Of a DNA stretch of 64,000 nucleotides, positions 57,516 to 64,000 are shown piece by piece. Source of the DNA: Peptoniphilus duerdenii ATCC BAA-1640 (GTDB taxonomy: Bacteria; Bacillota; Clostridia; Tissierellales; Peptoniphilaceae); the NCBI RefSeq assembly GCF_000146345.1, contig NZ_GL397071.1, forward strand, positions 1,845,081-1,909,080, given 5' to 3'. The translations under genes and the position numbers were made by a program. Every line of letters starts with the position of its first letter. Positions within the stretch are counted from its first letter, which is position 1. A model generated the notes under the pieces. It made no database searches. It was not told the DNA's origin and saw nothing but the letters and a program-made list of their open reading frames with translations.

Positions 57516-57611
57516 TTATTTTTCTAAATATTCAGAAAACGCATTTGGCAACCAATCTGGATATTTACCTTCTACTGAATATTCTAATTTTTCATCGCAA
57601 ACTTCATACAT
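57516..57611 (-). CDS. Small ORF (31 residues) upstream of the nuclease-helicase
   Basis: ATG 57611 is preceded by GGTGG at 5 bases, and the stop codon is just before the ribosome site of the next gene. The peptide begins MYEVCDEKLEYSVEG and ends PNAFSEYLEK. No family is recognised. It may be a leader peptide, a genuine microprotein or the remnant of a longer gene. Confidence 0.4.
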   Translation of the reverse strand: MYEVCDEKLEYSVEGKYPDWLPNAFSEYLEK

Positions 57612-57743
57612 ATTTACCACCTAAAAATCATTTAATAAAACTAAGTATAATATTTATAAGTTATATCAATTATATCCCAATTGAATACGTTCTTAAAGTT
57701 GATATTTAGATATTTTTCCTCATAACTATTCCTTAAATTTTAA

Positions 57744-57774
57744 TCAAAAAAGCACCTAACTATGTTAAGTGCTT
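57744..57774 (-). terminator. Terminator of the cls operon
   Basis: AAGCACTTAAC/GTTAGGTGCTT stem (one G-U pair, 57750-57774) followed on the minus strand by six T residues. Confidence 0.88.
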
Positions 57775-57830
57775 CTAAGTTTTCTATTATTTCCCATCCA
57801 TTAGCATGAAATATATTTTATTTATTTCTT

Positions 57831-59423
57831 TTACATTAGTGGTCCAAATATTCTCATAAATGCGCCGAAAAATCTATATTTTCTTGGAAATGATTGGTAG
57901 TATTCTATATCGATTCTTTGACTTACTGCCAATGTGTTTTGAAAGTCTTCTTCTACGCTTGATGCAGTTTCTATTCCATGGACAAATACTCCGTTTTCAA
58001 AGTTTAGATACATGGATCTAAAGTCCATGTTAACTGTTGAGACTGTGGTTGCTTCTCCATCTATGATTACCACTTTTGAATGGACAAATCCAGGTGTGTA
58101 TTCGTAGATTTTTACTCCTTCTGGGATTAAATCTTTGTAGTAGGATCTTGCTACTGCAAATGGTATTTTCTTGTCTGGTATGTGTGGCATGATGATCTTA
58201 ACATCAATTCCCCTCTTCGCCGCAAATGTTAGGGCGGTGAGTACTTCGTTATCGAGGACAAGGTAAGGGGTCATGATATGTATATATTTTTTCGCTTCGT
58301 AGATCATGTAGAGGTACACATTCTTCGCAAGGGATTCTCCATCTCCCGGTGCGTCTGCGTATGGTATGACGTACTCGTCACTGTTTGGAAAGAATCCGTC
58401 CCTTGGTGCTAGATATTTGTCATAATCTTCTTTTCCGTCTGCAAATATATTCCACATTTGAAGAAATATTGCGGTCATGCTCTTAACTGCTTCTCCTCGT
58501 ATGCGTATGACATTGTCCTTCCAGTGTCCGTATACTTCGATTAGGTTTACATATTCGTCTGCTAGATTAACTCCGCCGGAAAATGCTAGGTCGTTATCTA
58601 CTACCAAAACTTTTCTATGGTCTCTGTTGTTTTGATAGGTTGAAAGAAATGGTGATACTGGTGCAAATATCTTAACCTTTATTCCTTTGCTCTTTAGTTC
58701 TTCTTCAAAGTTTCTTGGAAGGTTAAACATACTGATGGCGTCAAACATAAATCTGACTTCCACCCCTTCTTTTACCTTTTCTTCCAAGATGCTTACAAAT
58801 TCATCTAGGATTTTGCCTGGTTTTAGAATAAAATATTCTGCAAATATAAATTCCTTCGCCTGTCTCATTGCAGAGAATATGGCATCGAATCCTTCTACTG
58901 TATTTTCGTAGTAATCGACTTTTGTGTTTTTGTATACTGGATATGGTCCCATCTTGTGAACATAGTCTGCCAAGCCTTTGAACTCGCTGGCATATTCTTC
59001 CATCTCACCTAGATGGTCCTTGTTTTGAAATAGGTATGGCTTCGTCTTCTTTATGTTTTCTTTTAGTGAATTTATTCCTAGTTTGTTTCCTGGAAATGTG
59101 TGAAGGAATAGATATAGCATGGTTCCAAATGCTGGAAACACAGATATCGGTGCCATCCATGATATTTTAAATGCTGGGTTCATGTCCTTATCGATGATGT
59201 GTGTAATCATTGCTATGGTTATTATGGTCATCGCCGGCGTAAAATATTTTAGATATGATTTGAACTTGGTGTAGATTACAAATAATAACGCCAGTTGGAT
59301 CAGTACAAGGACAATGATCAGTATCATTGGTCTGTCCTTGTACTTTTTAGATAGGATTTTCGCCCATTCTTCGTATTTCTTTTTTAAATTCTCTTTTTTC
59401 TTCTTAGATATTATCTTTCCCAT
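57831..59423 (-). CDS. cls: Cardiolipin synthase
   Basis: 530 residues. Two N-terminal membrane segments (about 32-52 and 60-78) and a third hydrophobic stretch precede two phospholipase D domains with HKD motifs: HRKVLVVDNDLAFSGG and HSKVVIIDGEATTVSTVN. It joins two phosphatidylglycerol molecules (or related lipids) into cardiolipin at the membrane. No clear Shine-Dalgarno precedes the ATG. It starts two bases after the M24 peptidase stop, so translation is probably coupled. Confidence 0.95.
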   Translation of the reverse strand: MGKIISKKKKENLKKKYEEWAKILSKKYKDRPMILIIVLVLIQLALLFVIYTKFKSYLKYFTPAMTIITIAMITHIIDKDMNPAFKISWMAPISVFPAFGTMLYLFLHTFPGNKLGINSLKENIKKTKPYLFQNKDHLGEMEEYASEFKGLADYVHKMGPYPVYKNTKVDYYENTVEGFDAIFSAMRQAKEFIFAEYFILKPGKILDEFVSILEEKVKEGVEVRFMFDAISMFNLPRNFEEELKSKGIKVKIFAPVSPFLSTYQNNRDHRKVLVVDNDLAFSGGVNLADEYVNLIEVYGHWKDNVIRIRGEAVKSMTAIFLQMWNIFADGKEDYDKYLAPRDGFFPNSDEYVIPYADAPGDGESLAKNVYLYMIYEAKKYIHIMTPYLVLDNEVLTALTFAAKRGIDVKIIMPHIPDKKIPFAVARSYYKDLIPEGVKIYEYTPGFVHSKVVIIDGEATTVSTVNMDFRSMYLNFENGVFVHGIETASSVEEDFQNTLAVSQRIDIEYYQSFPRKYRFFGAFMRIFGPLM

Positions 59424-59425
59424 TT

Positions 59426-60481
59426 TTATTTTATGATTTTAAAGTCCTTTGGATATTTGTTTAAGACTTGACATCCGTCTTCTGTAACTACTACCAAGTC
59501 TTCAATCCTAACTCCACATACTCCAGGTACATAGATTCCTGGTTCTATTGAAAATATGTTTCCAACTTTACAAATATTTTCGTTGTTTTGAGATACATCT
59601 CCCGCTTCGTGGACTTCTCTTCCGATGAAGTGTCCAGTTCTGTGGGTGAAGTATTCTCCATAGCCTGCGTCTTCTATTATCTTTCTAGCTGCTCTGTCCA
59701 CGTCTTTTAATTTTACTCCAGGAGCAACCTTTTTGATTGCTGTTTCATTGGCAAGCTTTACAGTTTCGTAAATCTTCTTCGCTTCTTCGGAAGCTTCCTT
59801 GTAGAAGAATGTCCTTGTCATGTCTGAACAGTATCCGTCCTTGATACATCCGATGTCTACAACTATGGAGTCTCCTGCCTTTTTCCTGCTGTCATCTGTA
59901 ACATGATGTGGATCCCATGAAGCTTTCCCATATCCCACGATTGGTTCGAAGGAAAATCCTTCTGATCCTAAATCTTTATATGTCTTTAGAAGAAGTTCTC
60001 TCATTTCCATTTCTGTGTAGTCTTCTTTTAGAAGTTCTTCCATTCTACCCATGGCAAGGTCGTTTAATCTTGATGCTTCTGCCATAAGTTTCACTTCTTC
60101 TGCATCTTTTATCGCTCTTATGTCGTCTATTAGATTAGATGCAACGACGAATTCCTTCTTTCCATCCATAATTGGAAGTAGAAATCTAGCATCCATAAAT
60201 TTATCTACACCAATTTTTTTAGAATCTTTGATTTCATTTTTAAGCATGCCTACGTAATCGTCTGTATCCAAGAAGTAGATCGGTTCTACATATTTATTTC
60301 CATCCACATTAAATAACTTGGATAAGAATAGTTTTGCACTATTATATTTTATAACTAGGACATACATCCTTTCACCTGGATCGATTTCAATTCCAGTTAG
60401 GTAATCTATAGCCACTCCGTCTGTAATCAAAAGAGTGTCTAGATCTGTTTCTTTTAATTTTTCGTATAGTTTGTTAATCAT
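59426..60481 (-). CDS. M24 family metallopeptidase (Xaa-Pro aminopeptidase-like)
   Basis: 351 residues. The N-terminal creatinase-like domain is followed by the pita-bread catalytic domain. Metal ligands are seen in VVDIGCIKDGYCSDMTRTFF (two Asp), HRTGHFIGREVHEAG (His) and SIEPGIYVPG and RIEDLVVV (two Glu). It removes N-terminal residues before proline or cuts Xaa-Pro dipeptides. GAAGGTGAAAA precedes the ATG, overlapping the small upstream gene by 4 bases. Confidence 0.94.
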   Translation of the reverse strand: MINKLYEKLKETDLDTLLITDGVAIDYLTGIEIDPGERMYVLVIKYNSAKLFLSKLFNVDGNKYVEPIYFLDTDDYVGMLKNEIKDSKKIGVDKFMDARFLLPIMDGKKEFVVASNLIDDIRAIKDAEEVKLMAEASRLNDLAMGRMEELLKEDYTEMEMRELLLKTYKDLGSEGFSFEPIVGYGKASWDPHHVTDDSRKKAGDSIVVDIGCIKDGYCSDMTRTFFYKEASEEAKKIYETVKLANETAIKKVAPGVKLKDVDRAARKIIEDAGYGEYFTHRTGHFIGREVHEAGDVSQNNENICKVGNIFSIEPGIYVPGVCGVRIEDLVVVTEDGCQVLNKYPKDFKIIK

Positions 60482-60744
60482 TTTTCACCTTCTAATTCAA
60501 TTGCTATGACTTTTTTATTCAAAGCCTCATCCAAATTTACAAATTTTGCGTCCTTCGCTTCAAACTTTTCTCTTCCATCTTCATAAGAAGTTACGAGAGC
60601 CTTCTTCAAATTTTTGATTATCTCGTAGGTAGATTTGTCGTAGTCCATGTAGTAGTATGTAGTGCCTTTGATAGTAATCTTTTGCATCTTTAAATTTACA
60701 GGGCTATCCGCATCTATAAAAGATATTTTTACATTAGATTCCAT
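60478..60744 (-). CDS. Small conserved-looking protein of unknown function
   Basis: 88 residues, soluble, with no cysteine. It contains the pattern KMQKITIKGTTYYYMDYDKSTYEIIKNL (positions about 18-45, quoted in part) and a charged tail. No family is recognised. ATG 60744 has GGAGG six bases upstream; the longer frame from 60795 has no ribosome site. It is the first gene of the M24 peptidase-cls operon, divergent from the M16C gene. Confidence 0.7.
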   Translation of the reverse strand: MESNVKISFIDADSPVNLKMQKITIKGTTYYYMDYDKSTYEIIKNLKKALVTSYEDGREKFEAKDAKFVNLDEALNKKVIAIELEGEK

Positions 60745-60834
60745 AGTCATCCTCCAAGTACATTGTAGCATATTGAAAATTTGTATTAAAGACAATAATT
60801 ACCCTGTATGTTATAATTATAGCAAGGAGGCAAT

Positions 60835-63717
60835 ATGAAAAATTACAAATTAATCGAACAAAAATATATTGAAGATATCCATTCAGAAGTAAGTCTATAT
60901 GAACATGAAAAGACTAAGGCAAGAGTAGTAACTCTTGAAAATGATATGGATAACTTGGCATTTGGAATCGGATTTAAAACTCCACCTAAAGATTCCACTG
61001 GTGTTGCCCACATACTTGAACACAGTGTCCTTGGAACCAACGAAAAATATACCACCAAGGAACCTTTTTTTGACCTAATCAAAACTTCTGTGGCAACATT
61101 TTTAAATGCGATGACATTCTGTGATAAAACCATCTATCCTTTCTCATCAAAAAATAAAAAAGATTTCTATAATCTTTTAGACGTATATATGACTTCTGTC
61201 CTTTTCCCTGGAATCTATAAGAGCAAAAATATTTTCCTAAGAGAAGGCTGGCACTACGAACTTCTTAACAAAGAAGACGACATAACTATTAATGGTATCG
61301 TCTACAACGAAATGAAGGGTGCCTACTCATCTGAAGACGAACAAATCTACGATGGAATAAGACTTAAACTCCTTGAAAATTCTACCTATGGCATAGATTC
61401 AGGCGGTAATCCAAAGAATATTCCTGATTTAAGCTACGAAGAATTTCTAGATTTTCATAGAAAATACTACCACCCATCCAACTCATACATCTACATCTCT
61501 GGAAATCTTGACATGGAAGAAGCTTTAGAAACTATCGACAGAGATTTCTTATCTAAGTTTAACTATCTCGATGTGGATTCAGAAATAATTCTTCCTCCAG
61601 CTAGAACTAAGAGAGAAGAATTTAACTATGAATACGCAGCTGCTAAGGAAGAAAAGAACAAAGACTACTTGGCAATCGGATACAATCTTGGAAGATATGA
61701 CGACAAAATCGATTCATTCATGGCAAACTTCATGAGCGAACTTCTAATAGATTCAGAAGCAGCTCCAGTTAAAGAAGCATTAGTTGCCAAAGGTCTAGGT
61801 GAAGATGTATATGCTATCACCCAAGAAGGACTAGTTTTAGATTTCAATATCTTCTCTAAGTACACATCTCGCGATAGAAAAGATGAATTTGTAGAAACCG
61901 TCGAAAGCACACTTAGAGATCTAGTTAAAAATGGAATCGACAAGGATCTACTAAGAGCAACTCTAAACAAAGTTGAATTTGGAATAAGAGAAGGTGGCGG
62001 AGCAAACGCACAAATCTACAGATTTATCTGGGCAATGTCCAACTGGCACTATGGCAAAACACCTTTCGAAGGTCTAGATTTCTCAAAGACTATTAATTTC
62101 ATAAGAGACAAGATAGACACAGACTACTTCGAAAGATATATAGAAGAAAAATTCCTAAATAACGAAAACTCAGTAGTTATGGTCGCAACTCCATCTGCAA
62201 CTAAGAATGAAAAAGAAGCTAAGGAACTAAAAGATAAACTAAGCGCCTACAAAGCATCACTTAGTGACGAAGAAATCGAAAAACTAATTGAAGATACCAA
62301 GGCTTTCAATGAATTCTTAAGCAAGGAAGACTCTGACGAAGACAAGGCAACTTTACCAACACTTGAGCTTACAGACATAAAACCAGAGATCGAACACACA
62401 GAATTTACAGTAGAAGAATATAAAAACTCTGAAATTTTAAAGATCGACCAACCAACAAATGGAATAACATTCTTAAACTTTATGTTTGACAGTTCCTTTG
62501 TAAAAGAAGAAGATCTATTCTACTATTCACTACTAGATGCATTCTTAACCAAACTAAATACAGAAAATTATAGCTACCAAGAGCTAGATAATATAATCAA
62601 CATGAACACCGGCGGAATCAATTCCAAGTCCATCGTACTAACCCACAACAAGACGAGAGAAATGATGCCTAAGTTCAAAGTAACCATGCGAGTTCTATCA
62701 GACAAGGTGGAAAAATCATTTGAAATCTTAGAAGAAGTACTATTTAGAACTAAATTTGAAAACAAAAAGAGAATGAAGGATATCCTTCTTGAACTAAAGA
62801 GCGACATGGACAGCCGTGTCATCCAAATGGGACATATCGTCGCAGCAAATGTAGTTAAATCCTACTACGCAAAAGATTCCTACTACCAAGAAGTAATCGG
62901 CGGATTTATCTTCTACAATAGACTATGCGACTTTATCGAAAACTTTGATAATGAAGTGGACACATTAATAGCAAAACTAAAAGAATTTGCATCCAAGATG
63001 TTCAACCGTCGTGGCATGGTAGTAAGTGTCACCCAAGAAGGAAACCATATGGATAATATTTCTGAAGTAAAGAAATTCATCGACCATCTAATCGACGAAG
63101 AAGTAGTACCAAGTCCATTTGAATTCAAAGAAAATCCAAGAAATGTAGCCTACACATCATCAGCAAATGTAAACTACGTTGCAAAAGGTTACTCATACAA
63201 TAAAATTGGCAAAGAATATAACGGAAATATCGCAGTAGTTAAAAACCTAGTAGGCTCCGACTTCCTATACACAGAAATCCGTGCAAAGGGTGGTGCTTAT
63301 GGTCAAGGACTACTAGTAAATCAAGATGGAGATATGGTAGCAACCTCATATAGAGATCCACATATCACAAACACCTTGAAGGTTTACGACCAAATTCCAG
63401 AATATCTAAAAAATCTTAAACTAACAGACAAGGAACTAAAGGACGCAATCATCGGTTCAATCAACACCTTCGATCCAAACTTATCACCACAAGACAAAGG
63501 CGAACTAGCAATGTCAAGATATGTTACAGATCTAACAGAAGAAGAAGTTGCAAAGAACAAAGAAGAATGTCTAAAAACAACCTTAGAAGATTTGAAAAAC
63601 TACGCAGAAGTAGTAGAAAAAGTAATGGAAAAAGAATATATCTGTGTCATCGGAAACGAAGAAAAAATCATGGAACACAAAGAATTATTCGGCGAAATCA
63701 TGCCATTACAAAGATAA
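60835..63717 (+). CDS. M16C family zinc metallopeptidase (presequence protease-like)
   Basis: 960 residues, the normal length of the M16C subfamily (PreP/falcilysin-like). The inverted zinc motif HILEH gives H59, E62 and H63. The second glutamate is expected in the NEMKGAYSS segment near residue 160-170. Four M16 domains and the M16C-associated domain follow. It degrades oligopeptides inside the cell. AAGGAGGCAAT precedes the ATG, with a TATAAT about 20 bases further up. A strong terminator follows. Confidence 0.94.
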   Translation: MKNYKLIEQKYIEDIHSEVSLYEHEKTKARVVTLENDMDNLAFGIGFKTPPKDSTGVAHILEHSVLGTNEKYTTKEPFFDLIKTSVATFLNAMTFCDKTIYPFSSKNKKDFYNLLDVYMTSVLFPGIYKSKNIFLREGWHYELLNKEDDITINGIVYNEMKGAYSSEDEQIYDGIRLKLLENSTYGIDSGGNPKNIPDLSYEEFLDFHRKYYHPSNSYIYISGNLDMEEALETIDRDFLSKFNYLDVDSEIILPPARTKREEFNYEYAAAKEEKNKDYLAIGYNLGRYDDKIDSFMANFMSELLIDSEAAPVKEALVAKGLGEDVYAITQEGLVLDFNIFSKYTSRDRKDEFVETVESTLRDLVKNGIDKDLLRATLNKVEFGIREGGGANAQIYRFIWAMSNWHYGKTPFEGLDFSKTINFIRDKIDTDYFERYIEEKFLNNENSVVMVATPSATKNEKEAKELKDKLSAYKASLSDEEIEKLIEDTKAFNEFLSKEDSDEDKATLPTLELTDIKPEIEHTEFTVEEYKNSEILKIDQPTNGITFLNFMFDSSFVKEEDLFYYSLLDAFLTKLNTENYSYQELDNIINMNTGGINSKSIVLTHNKTREMMPKFKVTMRVLSDKVEKSFEILEEVLFRTKFENKKRMKDILLELKSDMDSRVIQMGHIVAANVVKSYYAKDSYYQEVIGGFIFYNRLCDFIENFDNEVDTLIAKLKEFASKMFNRRGMVVSVTQEGNHMDNISEVKKFIDHLIDEEVVPSPFEFKENPRNVAYTSSANVNYVAKGYSYNKIGKEYNGNIAVVKNLVGSDFLYTEIRAKGGAYGQGLLVNQDGDMVATSYRDPHITNTLKVYDQIPEYLKNLKLTDKELKDAIIGSINTFDPNLSPQDKGELAMSRYVTDLTEEEVAKNKEECLKTTLEDLKNYAEVVEKVMEKEYICVIGNEEKIMEHKELFGEIMPLQR

Positions 63718-63726
63718 AAATAGAAA

Positions 63727-63760
63727 AGACAGTGTATTATAAAGTACACTGTCTTTTTGT
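63727..63760 (+). terminator. Terminator of the M16C peptidase gene
   Basis: AAAAGACAGTGTA/TACACTGTCTTTT stem followed by T residues. Confidence 0.9.
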
Positions 63761-63774
63761 TTGCACAAAATCTC

Positions 63775-63960
63775 TAGGTGGTCATCACCCTGAGAGGAAT
63801 TCTAGTATAGCGAACTTTCCAACTGCGGTCAACCTGAGAGGCAGTCGAGTATAGCGAACTTCCCAACTGCGGTCACTCTTAGAGATGGTCGAGTTCAACA
63901 AAACTCCCAACTGCAGTCACCCTGAGCGAGGAAATTTATTTCCGAGTCGAACGGGTATAA
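63775..63960. repeat. Degenerate 44-45-bp tandem repeat, right-end repeat block
   Basis: Units begin near 63775, 63819, 63863 and 63908. The shared core is CCAACTGC(A/G)GTCACCCTGAG, which is also the core of the 54-kb repeats. The last unit has a GGAAAT-TT-ATTTCC hairpin and then CGAACGGGTATAACCTCCGA, as in 54-kb copy B. There is no supported gene in 63718-64000. Confidence 0.8.
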
Positions 63961-64000
63961 CCTCCGAAGGTCAAGTCCTGGCAAATGAAATCATCAATTT

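Noticed and set aside
57612..57830. Possible promoter or gene between the small ORF and cls
   Set aside because: Only the cls terminator is convincing; no coding frame with a ribosome site.

Overview
The window is AT-rich DNA from a strictly fermentative, anaerobic Gram-positive bacterium. The best fit is a Peptoniphilaceae/Tissierellia-type Firmicute. The evidence is a pyruvate:ferredoxin oxidoreductase and an [FeFe] hydrogenase with no respiratory genes, AGGAGG ribosome sites almost everywhere, a GatCAB amidotransferase, lipobox lipoproteins, an YSIRK-like G5-repeat surface protein with a class B sortase, and a CD1871A-type CXXC microprotein. The genus is an inference.

Left part (1-19.2 kb). 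The minus strand carries a U32 protein and TrmR-like methyltransferase (tRNA U34 modification), RNase J, a Fur-family regulator, DUF1292, YqgF/RuvX and IreB as one tight cluster. PFOR follows, with an activator-like palindrome at its promoter, and then a G5 surface protein with its neighbouring sortase. On the plus strand lie a lipoprotein thioredoxin, a CXXC microprotein, a membrane ferredoxin-type protein, a two-component system and an orphan acidic protein. The first three look like one trans-membrane electron-transfer unit.

Accessory part (20.1-28.0 kb). A nitrilase and a type I restriction-modification system (hsdM, hsdS, a third target-recognition cassette, hsdR) sit between two 62-bp direct repeats. 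The repeats copy the 3' end and terminator of the flanking isochorismatase-family gene. The hsdS gene ends in an (AC)10 tract. Losing one unit or gaining two joins it in frame to the downstream recognition cassette, so the system looks phase-variable.

Central part (28-41.9 kb). The genes are a degenerate PfkB-like protein, phosphoglucomutase, a YbaK-type deacylase, a zinc ABC importer, rpmB, a GNAT protein, an [FeFe] hydrogenase with an NuoF/GltD-like partner, spoVG, murC and a rhodanese lipoprotein.

Right part (42-64 kb). A seven-gene minus-strand operon runs from an SLH protein through tcdA, pcrA, ligA and gatC to gatA and gatB. A larger SLH paralogue precedes it. Then come a Met8/CysG-like protein, a block of intergenic repeats, a small accessory cluster (nuclease-helicase, possible immunity protein, GNAT), cardiolipin synthase, an M24 peptidase, an M16C peptidase and a second repeat block.

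Two genes (trmR-like and znuC-like) have a Shine-Dalgarno far from the start codon but separated from it by a perfect hairpin. Collapsing the hairpin restores a normal 7-8 nt spacing. No tRNA, rRNA, CRISPR array, transposase or integrase was seen.
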